The translations under genes were made by a program, and so were the position numbers. Shown piece by piece: positions 43,221 through 54,690 of a DNA stretch of 64,000 nt. Origin of the DNA: Aquipseudomonas alcaligenes (GTDB lineage Bacteria > Pseudomonadota > Gammaproteobacteria > Pseudomonadales > Pseudomonadaceae); NCBI RefSeq assembly GCF_003205495.1, contig NZ_QJRX01000007.1:186001-250000 (forward strand), written 5' to 3'. Position 1 is the first letter of the stretch; every line of letters starts with the position of its first letter. Below the pieces are notes generated by a model, which had not been told where the DNA came from, made no database searches, and saw only the letters and a program-made list of their open reading frames with translations.

Positions 43221-44168
43221 ATGACCACTTTCTGGAGCTGGTACATCACCCTGCTCACCCTGGGCAGCCTGCTCGCCCTGCTGTGGCTGATCTTCGCCAC
43301 CCGCAGCGGCGAACGGCCCGGCCCGACCGACCAGACCCTCGGCCATGCCTTCGACGGCATCGAGGAGTACGACAACCCCCTGCCGCGCTGGTGGTTCATG
43401 CTGTTCCTCGGCACCCTGGTGTTCGCCGGCGCCTACCTGCTGCTCTACCCGGGCCTGGGCAACTTCGCCGGCAAGCTGCCCGGCTACGAGGGCGGCTGGA
43501 CCCAGGTCAAGCAGTGGCAGCGCGAGATGGACAAGGCCGACCAGGCCTACGGCCCGATCTACGCCAAGTACGCCAGCCTGCCGGTCGAGGAAGTGGCCAA
43601 GGACGAGCGCGCACTGAAGATGGGCGGTCGTCTGTTCGCCTCCAACTGCTCGGTGTGCCACGGCTCCGACGCCAAGGGCGCCTACGGCTTCCCCAACCTG
43701 ACCGACAACCAGTGGCGCTGGGGTGGCGATGCCGCCTCGATCAAGCAGACCATTGCCGCCGGGCGTACCGGCATGATGCCGGCACAGGCGCCGATGATCG
43801 GCGAAGAAGGCGTGCGCAACGTCGCCGCCTTCGTGCTCACCGAACTGGCCGGACGCCAGCTGCCGGAAGGCGAGCACGCCGACATCGAGGCGGGGCGCAA
43901 GGTCTTCGCCAGCACCTGCTTCGCCTGCCACGGCGCCGACGGCCAGGGCACCCCGAGCATGGGTGCACCGAACCTGACCCAGCCCAGCGCCTTCATCTAC
44001 GGCAGCAGCTTCGCTCAGCTGCAGCAGACCATCCGCTACGGCCGCAACGGCCACATGCCAGCGCAGCTGCAGTACGTCGGCAGCGAGGACAAGGTCCATC
44101 TGCTGGCCGCCTACGTGTACAGCCTGTCGCAGCAGAAACAGCCGCAGCAGTCGCTCGCCCAGGAATGA
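43221..44168 (+). CDS. ccoP: cbb3-type cytochrome c oxidase subunit III, diheme (copy A)
   Basis: This is a 315-residue protein with two N-terminal helices (about 5-28 and 55-77) and two cytochrome c domains with motifs '[12 protein letters not shown]' and '[12 protein letters not shown]'. It delivers electrons from soluble cytochromes to CcoO/CcoN. It directly follows ccoO. Compared with copy B it lacks about 10 residues between the second helix and the first heme domain. Downstream lie two hairpins. Confidence 0.95.
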   Translation: MTTFWSWYITLLTLGSLLALLWLIFATRSGERPGPTDQTLGHAFDGIEEYDNPLPRWWFMLFLGTLVFAGAYLLLYPGLGNFAGKLPGYEGGWTQVKQWQREMDKADQAYGPIYAKYASLPVEEVAKDERALKMGGRLFASNCSVCHGSDAKGAYGFPNLTDNQWRWGGDAASIKQTIAAGRTGMMPAQAPMIGEEGVRNVAAFVLTELAGRQLPEGEHADIEAGRKVFASTCFACHGADGQGTPSMGAPNLTQPSAFIYGSSFAQLQQTIRYGRNGHMPAQLQYVGSEDKVHLLAAYVYSLSQQKQPQQSLAQE

Positions 44169-45964
<1,796 letters not shown>

Positions 45965-45965
<1 letters not shown>

Positions 45966-46582
45966 TGGCCGGTAGCAAACACGAGATTTTCGAGAAGAAC
46001 ATCGGCCTGCTGTCGTTGTTCATGGTGATCGCCGTGAGCATCGGCGGCCTGACCCAGATCGTCCCGCTGTTCTTCCAGGACGTCACCAACACCCCGGTCG
46101 AAGGCATGAAGCCGCGCACCGCGCTGGAGCTGGAAGGTCGCGACATCTACATCCGCGAAGGCTGCGTCGGCTGCCACTCGCAGATGATCCGTCCGTTCCG
46201 CGCCGAGACCGAGCGCTACGGCCACTACTCGGTGGCTGGCGAGAGCGTCTGGGACCACCCCTTTCTGTGGGGCTCCAAGCGTACCGGCCCTGACCTGGCC
46301 CGCGTCGGCGGCCGCTACTCGGACGACTGGCATCGCGCCCACCTGTACAACCCGCGCAACGTGGTGCCGGAGTCGAAGATGCCGTCCTACCCCTGGCTGG
46401 TCGAGAACAAGCTCGACGGCAAGGACACCGCGGCCAAGATGGAAGCTCTGCGTAGCCTCGGCGTGCCCTACACCGACGAAGACATCGCCGGCGCCCGCGA
46501 GGCCGTCAAGGGCAAGACCGAGATGGACGCGCTGGTCGCGTACCTGCAGGGTCTTGGCACCGCAATCAAGAACAAACGGTAA
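45965..46582 (+). CDS. ccoO: cbb3-type cytochrome c oxidase subunit II, monoheme (copy B)
   Basis: This is a 205-residue monoheme cytochrome with the same layout as copy A: N-terminal helix, heme motif in '[16 protein letters not shown]', and '[10 protein letters not shown]' for the methionine. Its ATG overlaps the ccoN stop by one base. Long runs of bases match copy A exactly around the heme region and the '[20 protein letters not shown]' segment. Confidence 0.95.
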
Positions 46583-46585
46583 CGC

Positions 46586-46774
46586 ATGATGGATATCGGG
46601 ATGATTCGCGGCATCGGCACGGCGGTGGTCTTCATCGCCTTCGTCGGCGTGGTGCTCTGGGCTTACAGCAGCAAGCGCAAGTCCAGCTTCGACGAGGCGG
46701 CCAACCTGCCCTTCGCCGACGACGCCCCGACCCCCAAGCGTGACGAGCAAGCTTCTGGGAGCAATAAAGAATGA
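46586..46774 (+). CDS. ccoQ: CcoQ, small subunit of the cbb3 oxidase
   Basis: This is a 62-residue protein: one membrane helix (about residues 8-27, '[20 protein letters not shown]') and a polar tail '[20 protein letters not shown]'. This is the CcoQ/FixQ pattern. CcoQ stabilises the oxidase. Its stop overlaps the ccoP start by 4 bases (ATGA). Only this operon has one. Confidence 0.92.
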   Translation: MMDIGMIRGIGTAVVFIAFVGVVLWAYSSKRKSSFDEAANLPFADDAPTPKRDEQASGSNKE

Positions 46775-47748
46775 CTTTGTTCTGGAGTATCTACATCAGC
46801 GTACTGAGCCTCGGCACCATTGCCGCGCTCACCTGGCTGATCTTCGCGGTGCGCAAGGGTCAGCGCCCTGACACCACCGAGGAAACCGTGGGCCATGCCT
46901 TCGACGGCATCGAGGAATTCGACAACCCGCTGCCGAAGTGGTGGTTCATGCTGTTCATCGGCACCATCGTCTTCGCCCTCGGCTACCTGGCCCTGTACCC
47001 GGGCCTGGGCACCTGGAAAGGCCTGCTGCCGGGCTACAACGAAGCCGGCGACGGCAAGCCCTTCGCCAGCGGCGAAGCCGGCTGGACCGGCGTGCACCAG
47101 TGGGAAAAGGAGATGGTTCGCGCCGACAAGCAGTACGCGCCGATCTATGCCAAGTACGCCAGCCTGCCGATCGAGGAAGTGGCCAAGGACGAGCAGGCCC
47201 TGAAGATGGGCGGCCGCCTGTTCGCCTCCAACTGCTCGGTGTGCCACGGCTCCGACGCCAAGGGCGCCTACGGCTTCCCCAACCTGACAGACAACGAGTG
47301 GCGCTGGGGCGGCTCGCCGGCCGACATCAAGCAGACCATCATCGGTGGTCGTCACGGCATGATGCCGCCGCAGGCGCCGACCATCGGCGAGGAAGGCGTG
47401 CGCAACGTCGCCGCCTACGTGCTCACCGAACTGGGCGGTCGCAAGCTGCCGGAAGGTGTCAGCGCCGACATCGAAGCGGGCAAGAAGATCTTCTCCACCA
47501 CCTGCTTCGCCTGCCACGGCGCGGACGGCAAGGGCACCCCGAGCATGGGCGCACCGAACCTGACCAACCCGAGCGCCTTCATCTACGGCAGCAGCTATGC
47601 CCAGCTGCAGCAGAGCATTCGCTACGGCCGCAGCGGCAACATGCCCGCCCAGCTGCAGTACGTCGGCAGCGAAGACAAGGTGCACCTGCTGGCCGCCTAT
47701 GTGTACAGCCTGTCGCAGGGCAAGGCCGACGCCGCAGTCGAGAAGTAA
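46771..47748 (+). CDS. ccoP: cbb3-type cytochrome c oxidase subunit III, diheme (copy B)
   Basis: This is a 325-residue protein with two N-terminal helices and two heme motifs ('[12 protein letters not shown]', '[12 protein letters not shown]'). A loop '[17 protein letters not shown]' after the second helix is longer than in copy A. It is translationally coupled to ccoQ. A bulged hairpin and a GCGAC-N5-GTCGC site follow its stop. Confidence 0.95.
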   Translation: MTLFWSIYISVLSLGTIAALTWLIFAVRKGQRPDTTEETVGHAFDGIEEFDNPLPKWWFMLFIGTIVFALGYLALYPGLGTWKGLLPGYNEAGDGKPFASGEAGWTGVHQWEKEMVRADKQYAPIYAKYASLPIEEVAKDEQALKMGGRLFASNCSVCHGSDAKGAYGFPNLTDNEWRWGGSPADIKQTIIGGRHGMMPPQAPTIGEEGVRNVAAYVLTELGGRKLPEGVSADIEAGKKIFSTTCFACHGADGKGTPSMGAPNLTNPSAFIYGSSYAQLQQSIRYGRSGNMPAQLQYVGSEDKVHLLAAYVYSLSQGKADAAVEK

Positions 47749-47766
47749 GGCTCCACCCGCCCGGAC

Positions 47767-47781
47767 GCGACCGCCGGTCGC
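47767..47781. promoter_or_regulatory. Palindromic GCGAC-N5-GTCGC site before ccoG (RegA/RoxR-like)
   Basis: GCGAC-CGCCG-GTCGC lies 19 bases after the ccoP stop and about 100 bases before ccoG. With flanks it reads GCGACC-N4-GTCGCACCCG, the same as at 44230. Outer GCCCGG / CCGGGC arms (around 47759-47789) can enlarge it into an RNA hairpin, so it may be a terminator-like structure and not an operator. Confidence 0.5.
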
Positions 47782-47882
47782 ACCCGGGCGACGCTCGATC
47801 AGGCGTACCATAGTGCATGTGAAATTCTGACTCCCTCGGCAAGTATCGGGGGAGCACTCACCCCAGCCGTGGTACGACCCTG

Positions 47883-49298
47883 ATGAGCGAACAGATTCCC
47901 GTCCGAAACATCACCCCTCCCCCGGCCAAGGGCGGCGAATCCGTCGATCTCTACGCCAGCCGCGAAAAGATCTACACCCGCGCCTTCACCGGCCTGTTCC
48001 GCAATCTGCGCCTCGGCGGCGGAGCCTTCCTCTTCCTGCTCTACTTCGGCACCGTCTGGCTCAGCTGGAACGACCGCCAGGCCGTCTGGTGGAACCTGCC
48101 GGAACGCAAGTTCTTCATCTTCGGCGCCACCTTCTGGCCGCAGGACTTCGCCCTGCTGTCCTGGCTGCTGATCATCTGCGCCTTCGGCCTGTTCTTCATC
48201 ACCGTGTTCGCCGGGCGCGTCTGGTGCGGCTACACCTGCCCGCAGAGCGTGTGGACCTGGATCTTCATGTGGTGCGAGAAGGTCACCGAAGGCGATCGCA
48301 ACCAGCGCATGAAGCTGGACAAGGCGCCGATGAGCGCCAGCAAGTTCGCCCGCAAGGCGGCCAAGCACACGCTGTGGTTGCTGATCGGCCTGGTCACCGG
48401 GCTGACCTTCGTCGGCTACTTCTCGCCAATCCGCGAGCTGATTCCCGACCTGCTCTCCGGCGCGGCTGACGGCTGGGCCTACTTCTGGGTCGGCTTCTTT
48501 ACCCTGGCCACCTACGGCAACGCCGGTTGGCTGCGCGAGCAGGTGTGCATCTACATGTGCCCCTACGCGCGCTTCCAGAGCGTGATGTTCGACAAGGACA
48601 CCCTGATCGTTTCCTACGACCCGCGCCGCGGCGAAAACCGAGGCCCGCGCAAGAAGACCGCCGACTACAAGGCCGAGGGCCTCGGCGACTGCATCGACTG
48701 CACCATGTGCGTACAGGTCTGCCCGACCGGCATCGACATCCGCGATGGCCTGCAGATCGAATGCATCGGCTGCGCCGCCTGCATCGACGCCTGCGATGGC
48801 ATCATGGACAAGATGGGCTACCCGCGCGGCCTGATCAGCTACACAACCGAACACAATCTTTCCGGGCAGAAGACCCACCTGCTGCGCCCGCGCCTGATAG
48901 GCTACGCCGTCGCCCTGGTGACCATGATGGGCCTGTTCGCCTGGGCCATCGCCAGCCGCTCGCTGGTGGAGGTGGACGTGCTCAAGGACCGCGTGCTGTT
49001 CCGCGAGAACGAGCAGGGACATGTCGAGAACGTCTACACCGTGAAGCTGATGAACAAGGCCCAGCGCGACCTGACCTACCTGATCTCCGTCGAAGGCATC
49101 GACGGTCTGCGCTACGAGGGCAAGCGCGAGGTCAAGGCCGCCGCCGGCGAGGTGCTGTCGCTACCGGTGGAGCTGTCCATCGAACCGGAGAAGCTGCCCT
49201 CCAGCGCCAATGAAATCCTGTTCAAGGTCCAGGCCTTGGAAGACCCGTCCATCGAGAGCGACGCCGACAGCCGCTTCATCGGCCCCAGCGTACGCTGA
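47883..49298 (+). CDS. ccoG: cbb3 oxidase accessory protein CcoG (ferredoxin-type, RdxA/FixG)
   Basis: This is a 471-residue membrane iron-sulfur protein. It has helices at about 40-60, 85-110, 165-185, 200-220 and 340-360. The NapH/RdxA-type cysteine loops are 'WCGYTCPQSVWTWIFMWCEK' and 'CIYMCPYARFQSVMF', and the ferredoxin clusters are 'CIDCTMCVQVCPTG' and 'CIGCAACIDACDG'. A C-terminal Ig-like periplasmic domain follows from 370. CcoG helps copper handling for cbb3 assembly. It begins the ccoGHIS cluster. Confidence 0.94.
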   Translation: MSEQIPVRNITPPPAKGGESVDLYASREKIYTRAFTGLFRNLRLGGGAFLFLLYFGTVWLSWNDRQAVWWNLPERKFFIFGATFWPQDFALLSWLLIICAFGLFFITVFAGRVWCGYTCPQSVWTWIFMWCEKVTEGDRNQRMKLDKAPMSASKFARKAAKHTLWLLIGLVTGLTFVGYFSPIRELIPDLLSGAADGWAYFWVGFFTLATYGNAGWLREQVCIYMCPYARFQSVMFDKDTLIVSYDPRRGENRGPRKKTADYKAEGLGDCIDCTMCVQVCPTGIDIRDGLQIECIGCAACIDACDGIMDKMGYPRGLISYTTEHNLSGQKTHLLRPRLIGYAVALVTMMGLFAWAIASRSLVEVDVLKDRVLFRENEQGHVENVYTVKLMNKAQRDLTYLISVEGIDGLRYEGKREVKAAAGEVLSLPVELSIEPEKLPSSANEILFKVQALEDPSIESDADSRFIGPSVR

Positions 49299-49312
49299 AC
49301 ACAGGTTCCTAC

Positions 49313-49816
49313 ATGACGTCGCAACAAACTCCGGTCAACCCCTGGTACAAAGAGTTCTGGGTCTGGTTCATCCTCGGCATCCTCGGCCTGGCCGTGGTGC
49401 TCGGCACCAGCATGCTGGTGATCGCCACCCGCAACCCGCCGGGGCTGCTGTCGGACAACTACTACGATGTCGGCAAGGGCATCAACACCTCGCTCGAGCG
49501 CGAGGACCTGGCCAAGCGCCTGCAGCTCAAGGCCAGCCTGGCGCTGGACAACGAGCGCGGCACCGTCAGCCTGCAGCTGCAGGGCTACAGCAATCCGCCG
49601 CAGCTGGTCCTCAACATCATCTCGCCGACCCAGCCGGAGCGTGACCGCCGCGTGGTGCTGCAGGCCCAGGCCGACGGCAGCTACGCCGGCAACCTGCTGG
49701 ATGCCATCGAGGGACGCCGCTTCGTCGAGCTGATCGGCCAGGAAGGCGGCAAGGACTGGCGTCTGTTCGAGGAAGAGCACCTGGCCAGCGGCCAGCGCTT
49801 CTCGCTCGGCGAATAA
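49313..49816 (+). CDS. ccoH: cbb3 oxidase assembly protein CcoH (FixH)
   Basis: This is a 167-residue protein with one N-terminal helix (about residues 15-40) and a periplasmic domain. The 'NPWYKEFWVWFILGILGLAV' start and 'LLSDNYYDVGKGINTSLER' segment are FixH signatures. It is needed for stable assembly of the oxidase. It follows ccoG by 14 bases and precedes ccoI by 8. Confidence 0.92.
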   Translation: MTSQQTPVNPWYKEFWVWFILGILGLAVVLGTSMLVIATRNPPGLLSDNYYDVGKGINTSLEREDLAKRLQLKASLALDNERGTVSLQLQGYSNPPQLVLNIISPTQPERDRRVVLQAQADGSYAGNLLDAIEGRRFVELIGQEGGKDWRLFEEEHLASGQRFSLGE

Positions 49817-49824
49817 AGTTCTTC

Positions 49825-52233
49825 ATGAGCAGTCCCCTGCCCTGCTATCACTGTGGCCTGCCGGTGCCCGCCGGCAGCCGCTTCGAGGCCCGCGTCCTGG
49901 AACAGACGCGGGCCTTCTGCTGCCCGGGCTGCCAGGCGGTGGCCGAGACCATAGTCGCCGGCGGGCTGGACAACTACTACCGGCATCGCAGTGACAACGC
50001 GGTCAACCCGCAGAGCCTGCCCAAGGCCCTGCCGGACGAGCTGGCCCTGTACGATCGCGACGAGGTGCAGCAGGGCTTCGTCCAGCACCAGGGCGAAGTC
50101 AGCGAGACCAGCCTGGTGATCGAAGGCATCAGCTGCGCCGCCTGCGGCTGGCTGATCGAGAAACACCTGCGCGGTCTGCCGGGCATAGTCGAGGCCAGCC
50201 TCAACCTGTCCAACCAGCGCCTGCAGGTGCGCTGGGCCGACAGCCAGATACCCCTCAGCCAGCTGCTCGCCGAACTGCGCCGCATCGGCTACGCCGGCCA
50301 TCCGTGGCAGCCCGACGAGGCCAGCGAGCGCCTGGCAGCGGAGAACCGCAAGTCGCTGCGCCAGATCGGCGTCGCCGGCCTGCTGTGGATGCAGGTGATG
50401 ATGGCGGCCATGGCCACCTGGCCGGAGTTCAATGTCGACCTGTCGCCGGAGCTGGACAAGATCCTGCGCTGGACCAGCCTGTTCCTCACCACGCCCATCG
50501 TCTTCTACTGCTGCGGCCAGTTCTTCCGTGGCGCCCTGCGCGACCTGCACACCCGCCACCTGACCATGGACGTGTCGGTGTCGCTGGCCATCGGCGGCGC
50601 CTACGTGGCCGGCATCTGGTCCACCGTCACCGGGGTCGGCGAGCTGTATTTCGACGCAGTCGGCATGTTCGCCCTGTTCCTCCTCGCCGGCCGCTACCTG
50701 GAGCGCCGCGCCCGCGAGCGCACGGCGGCGGCCACCACGCAGCTGGTCAGCCTGCTGCCGCCGTCCTGCCTGCGCCTGGATGCCAATGGCCAGAGCCAGC
50801 GCGTGCTGCTGCGCGAGCTGGCGGTCGGCGACCGCGTACTGGTGCCGCCCGGCGCCCAGCTGCCGGCCGACGGCCGCATCCTTGCCGGTCAGTCGAGCGT
50901 CGACGAGTCGCTGCTCACCGGCGAATACCTGCCGCAGCCGCGCGCTGAAGGCGACGCCGTCACCGCCGGCACCCTCAACGTCGAGGGCCCGCTGACCATG
51001 CAGGTCGAGGCGCTGGGCGAGGATACCCGGCTGTCCGCCATCGTCCGCCTGCTGGAGCGCGCCCAGGCCGACAAACCGCCGATGGCCGAGCTGGCCGACC
51101 GCGTGGCGCAGTGGTTCCTGCTGATCGTCCTGGCCCTCGCCGCCGTGGTCGGCCTGGTCTGGTGGCAGCTCGACAGCGAACGCGCCTTCTGGATCGTCCT
51201 GGCCCTGCTGGTCGCCACCTGCCCCTGCGCCCTGTCGCTGGCCACGCCGACGGCGCTGACCACCGCCACCGGCAGCCTGCACAAGCTCGGCCTGCTGCTG
51301 ACCCGCGGCCACGTGCTGGAGGGCCTCAAGCAGATCGACACGGTGATCTTCGACAAGACCGGCACCCTGAGCGAAGGCCGCCTGACCCTGGAGCGCATCG
51401 AGACCCTGCGCGAGCTGGACGCCGATGCCTGCCTGGCCCTGGCCGCCGCCCTCGAACACGGCTCCGAGCATCCCATCGCCCGCGCCTTCGGCCACAGCAA
51501 CCAAGGTGCCGAGCAGCTGGCCAGCGAACCCGGCCAGGGCCTGCAGGGCATGGTCGACGGCCGCCGCCTGCGTATCGGCCAGCCAGCCTACGTGGCTGCT
51601 CTGGCCGGCCGCCAGGCACCGGCAATTCCCGGCGAGCACGGCCAGTGGCTGCTGCTCGGCGACGAGCGCGGCCCGCTGGCCTGGTTCGTCCTCGGTGATC
51701 GCCTGCGCGAGGATGCTCCCGAGCTGATCGCCGCCTGCCGCGCCCAGGGCTGGAACATCATCCTGCTGTCCGGCGACAGCTCGCCCATGGTCGGCGAGGT
51801 GGCGCGCCAGCTGGGCATCGACGACGCCCGCGGCGGCCTCACCCCGGATGCCAAGCTGGCCGTGCTCAGGGAACTGCACCAGCAGGGCCGCCGTGTGCTG
51901 ATGCTCGGCGACGGGGTCAACGACGTACCGGTGCTGGCCGGCGCCGACATCAGCGTGGCCATGGGCAGCGCCACCGACCTGGCCAAGACCAGCGCCGACG
52001 CCGTGCTGCTGTCCAACCGCCTGGGTAGCCTGGTGCAGGCCTTCGCCCTGGCCCGGCGCACGCGGCGCATCATCGTCGAGAACCTGGCCTGGGCGACCCT
52101 GTACAATGGCCTGGTGCTGCCGTTCGCCGCGCTCGGCTGGGTCACCCCGCTGTGGGCGGCGCTCGGCATGTCGGCCAGTTCGCTGCTGGTGGTGCTCAAC
52201 GCCCTGCGCCTGGCCCGCCTCAAACCCCTGTAG
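49825..52233 (+). CDS. ccoI: Copper-transporting P1B-type ATPase CcoI (FixI)
   Basis: This is an 802-residue ATPase. The N-terminal 'PCYHCGLPVPAG' (C7, C10) is followed by a heavy-metal domain with 'GISCAACGWLIEKHL', eight helices, the ion-binding 'TCPCALSLATPTALT' (CPC), the phosphorylation site 'FDKTGTLSEG', an 'SEHPIARAF' motif, and the hinge 'MLGDGVNDVPVLAGADIS'. It exports copper(I) into the periplasm for the CcoN copper B centre. It is the largest gene of ccoGHIS. Confidence 0.94.
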   Translation: MSSPLPCYHCGLPVPAGSRFEARVLEQTRAFCCPGCQAVAETIVAGGLDNYYRHRSDNAVNPQSLPKALPDELALYDRDEVQQGFVQHQGEVSETSLVIEGISCAACGWLIEKHLRGLPGIVEASLNLSNQRLQVRWADSQIPLSQLLAELRRIGYAGHPWQPDEASERLAAENRKSLRQIGVAGLLWMQVMMAAMATWPEFNVDLSPELDKILRWTSLFLTTPIVFYCCGQFFRGALRDLHTRHLTMDVSVSLAIGGAYVAGIWSTVTGVGELYFDAVGMFALFLLAGRYLERRARERTAAATTQLVSLLPPSCLRLDANGQSQRVLLRELAVGDRVLVPPGAQLPADGRILAGQSSVDESLLTGEYLPQPRAEGDAVTAGTLNVEGPLTMQVEALGEDTRLSAIVRLLERAQADKPPMAELADRVAQWFLLIVLALAAVVGLVWWQLDSERAFWIVLALLVATCPCALSLATPTALTTATGSLHKLGLLLTRGHVLEGLKQIDTVIFDKTGTLSEGRLTLERIETLRELDADACLALAAALEHGSEHPIARAFGHSNQGAEQLASEPGQGLQGMVDGRRLRIGQPAYVAALAGRQAPAIPGEHGQWLLLGDERGPLAWFVLGDRLREDAPELIAACRAQGWNIILLSGDSSPMVGEVARQLGIDDARGGLTPDAKLAVLRELHQQGRRVLMLGDGVNDVPVLAGADISVAMGSATDLAKTSADAVLLSNRLGSLVQAFALARRTRRIIVENLAWATLYNGLVLPFAALGWVTPLWAALGMSASSLLVVLNALRLARLKPL

Positions 52234-52285
52234 AAAGCACGCCCTCTGCCATCGACGGCGAGTGGCGCCAGGCCCCGGAGCCAGC

Positions 52286-52495
52286 ATGTCCGCTATCTAT
52301 TTTCTGATCCCGATTGCCGTGGCCCTGGTCGGCTTCGCCATCTGGCTGTTCTTTTGGGCAGTGGACAACGGCCAGTACGACGACCTCGACAGCCCGGCCC
52401 ACAGCATCCTGTTCGACGACGAGGACCCGCAGCACAAGGCTGCCATCGCCGAGGCGGACAAGGACGACGACGCGCAGGACAAGCCGCGTGGCTGA
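52286..52495 (+). CDS. ccoS: cbb3 oxidase assembly protein CcoS
   Basis: This is a 69-residue protein, MSAIYFLIPIAVALVGFAIW then 'LFFWAVDNGQYDDLDSPAHS': one helix and the CcoS signature 'NGQYDDLDxP'. GGAG lies close before the ATG. CcoS is needed for cofactor insertion into CcoN. Its last codons overlap the GTG start of the next gene. Confidence 0.93.
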   Translation: MSAIYFLIPIAVALVGFAIWLFFWAVDNGQYDDLDSPAHSILFDDEDPQHKAAIAEADKDDDAQDKPRG

Positions 52496-53171
52496 TCTGG
52501 CGGCGCTGTTGGTTTCCGCGCTGATTCTCGGTCTGCTCGGCGGCGGCCACTGCCTGGGCATGTGCGGCGGGCTGATGGGCGCGCTGACCCTGGCCATCCC
52601 GCCCGAGCAGCGCGCGCGCCGCCTGCGCCTGCTGCTGGCCTACAACCTCGGGCGCATCCTCAGCTACGCCGCCGCCGGCCTGCTGCTCGGCCTAGCCGGC
52701 TGGGCCGTGGCCAGCAGCCCGGCGGCCATGCTCCTGCGCGTGCTCGCCGGCCTGCTGCTGATCGCCATGGGCCTGTACCTGGCCGGCTGGTGGAGCGGCC
52801 TGACCCGCATCGAAAGCCTGGGACGCTACCTGTGGCGCCACCTGCAACCGATCGCCAGCCGCCTGATGCCGGTCAGCAGCCTGCCGCGCGCCCTACTGCT
52901 CGGTGCCATCTGGGGCTGGCTGCCCTGCGGCCTGGTCTACAGCACCCTGCTGTGGGCCTCCAGCCAGGGCTCGCCGGCCAACAGCGCCATGCTGATGCTG
53001 GCCTTCGGCCTGGGCACCTGGCCGGTGCTGCTGGCCACCGGCATGGCCGCCGAGCGTCTGACCACCCTGCTGCGCCGGCGCGGCGTGCGCATCGCCGGCG
53101 GCCTGCTGGTGATCCTGTTCGGCCTGTGGACCCTGCCCGGTCCGCACCAGCACTGGCTAATGGGTCACTAG
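52488..53171 (+). CDS. TauE/SafE-family (UreH/DsbD-like) membrane protein
   Basis: This is a 227-residue protein with six helices. The first has 'LLGGGHCLGMCGGLMGAL', a His-Cys/Cys pattern typical of the cbb3-linked TauE/SafE-like family, and the fourth has 'AIWGWLPCGLVYSTLLWA' with a second conserved cysteine. The start is a GTG at 52488 that overlaps the end of ccoS, showing operon coupling. The link to ccoS suggests a role in copper or redox supply to the oxidase; this is inference. Confidence 0.87.
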   Translation: MADLAALLVSALILGLLGGGHCLGMCGGLMGALTLAIPPEQRARRLRLLLAYNLGRILSYAAAGLLLGLAGWAVASSPAAMLLRVLAGLLLIAMGLYLAGWWSGLTRIESLGRYLWRHLQPIASRLMPVSSLPRALLLGAIWGWLPCGLVYSTLLWASSQGSPANSAMLMLAFGLGTWPVLLATGMAAERLTTLLRRRGVRIAGGLLVILFGLWTLPGPHQHWLMGH

Positions 53172-53237
53172 GCCGCCGCGCCACTGCGGGAGGCACCGTC
53201 CCGCGCCGCAGCAAACGCCTGGCGAAGATGCAGCGGC

Positions 53238-53278
53238 CTGACTCAGATCAAGAGCCGCCGCGGCGCAATCCCTAGACT
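53238..53278 (+). promoter_or_regulatory. ANR/FNR-type promoter of hemN
   Basis: CTGAC-TCAG-ATCAA (53238-53251) matches the FNR box with a perfect right half and two mismatches in the left half. A good -10 box TAGACT (53273-53278) lies at the distance expected if the box is centred at -41.5. Transcription would start near 53285, about 23 bases before the hemN ATG. Confidence 0.68.
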
Positions 53279-53307
53279 GGCCGCATCGCCAATCCAGGGA
53301 TATCTCC

Positions 53308-54690
53308 ATGCTCGATGCCATCCGCTGGGACGCCGACCTGATCCGCCGTCACGACCGGCCAGGCCCGCGCTACACCTCCTACCCCACCGCCGTGCAGTTC
53401 CACGGCGAAGTCGGCTCCTTCGACCTGCTGCACGCCCTGCGCAACAGCCGCAAGGCCCTGCGCCCGCTGTCGCTCTATGTGCACGTGCCGTTCTGCGCCA
53501 ACATCTGCTACTACTGCGCCTGCAACAAGGTGATCACCAAGGATCGCGGCCGCGCCCTGCCCTACCTGGAACGCCTGGAGCAGGAGATCGAGCTGATCGC
53601 GCGCCACCTGGACCGCCGGCAGGTGGTCGAGCAGCTGCATTTCGGCGGCGGCACCCCGACCTTCCTCAGCCACGACGAGCTGCGCCGGCTGATGGAACAC
53701 CTGCGCCGGCACTTCAACCTGCTGGACGACGACAGCGGCGACTACGGCATCGAGATCGACCCGCGCGAGGCCGACTGGTCGACCATGGGCCTGCTGCGCG
53801 AGCTGGGCTTCAACCGCGTCAGCCTCGGCGTGCAGGACCTCGACCCCGAGGTACAGCGCGCCATCAACCGTCTGCAGACCCTCGAACAGACCCGCGCCAT
53901 CGTCGAGGCGGCGCATACCCTGCAGTTCCGTTCGGTGAACATCGACCTGATCTACGGCCTGCCTAGGCAGACCCCGGACAGCTTCGCCCGCACCGTGGCC
54001 GAGGTGATCGCCCTGCAGCCGGATCGGTTGTCGGTGTTCAACTACGCGCACCTGCCCGAACGCTTCATGCCACAGCGGCGCATCAACGCCGAGGAGCTGC
54101 CCAGCCCGGCGCAGAAGCTGGAGATGCTGCAGCGCAGCATCGAGCAGCTCACCGCCGCCGGCTACCGCTACATCGGCATGGACCACTTCGCCCTGCCCGA
54201 CGACGAGCTGGCCATGGCCCAGGAGGACGGCACCCTGCAGCGCAACTTCCAGGGCTACACCACCCACGGCCATTGCGACCTGATCGGCCTGGGGGTATCG
54301 GCCATCAGCCAGGTCGGTGACCTCTACTGCCAGAACAGCAGCGACCTGGCCAACTACCAGCAGAGCCTGGGCAACGGCCAGCTGGCCACCCAGCGCGGCC
54401 TGCACTGCAACGCGGACGACCGCATCCGCCGCGCCGTGATCCAGGCGCTGATCTGTCAGTTCCAGCTGGACTTCCGCACTATCGAGCAGCGCTTCGCCAT
54501 CGACTTTCGCAGCTACTTCGCCGCCATCTGGCCGCAGCTGCAGCAGCTGGCCCGCGACGGCCTGATCGACCTGGGCGAACAGGGCATCGAGGTGCGCCCG
54601 GCCGGGCGCCTGCTGGTGCGCTCGTTGTGCATGCTGTTCGACCACTACCTGGAGCAGCAGAACCAGCAGCGCTTCTCGCGGGTGATCTGA
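53308..54690 (+). CDS. hemN: Oxygen-independent coproporphyrinogen III oxidase
   Basis: This is a 460-residue radical SAM enzyme. The cluster motif is in 'YVHVPFCANICYYCACNKV' (near residue 55-75), with 'HFGGGTPTFLSHDEL' and 'GIEIDPREADW' for SAM binding. The C-terminal HemN domain follows ('MDHFALPDDELAMAQEDGTL'). It makes protoporphyrinogen IX for heme synthesis without oxygen, supplying hemes to cbb3. It is preceded by an ANR-type promoter. Confidence 0.95.
   Translation: MLDAIRWDADLIRRHDRPGPRYTSYPTAVQFHGEVGSFDLLHALRNSRKALRPLSLYVHVPFCANICYYCACNKVITKDRGRALPYLERLEQEIELIARHLDRRQVVEQLHFGGGTPTFLSHDELRRLMEHLRRHFNLLDDDSGDYGIEIDPREADWSTMGLLRELGFNRVSLGVQDLDPEVQRAINRLQTLEQTRAIVEAAHTLQFRSVNIDLIYGLPRQTPDSFARTVAEVIALQPDRLSVFNYAHLPERFMPQRRINAEELPSPAQKLEMLQRSIEQLTAAGYRYIGMDHFALPDDELAMAQEDGTLQRNFQGYTTHGHCDLIGLGVSAISQVGDLYCQNSSDLANYQQSLGNGQLATQRGLHCNADDRIRRAVIQALICQFQLDFRTIEQRFAIDFRSYFAAIWPQLQQLARDGLIDLGEQGIEVRPAGRLLVRSLCMLFDHYLEQQNQQRFSRVI

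Noticed and set aside
49681..52287. 868-codon minus-strand frame opposite ccoI
   Set aside because: The composition is typical of antisense to a G+C-rich gene; ccoI is intact with all ATPase motifs.
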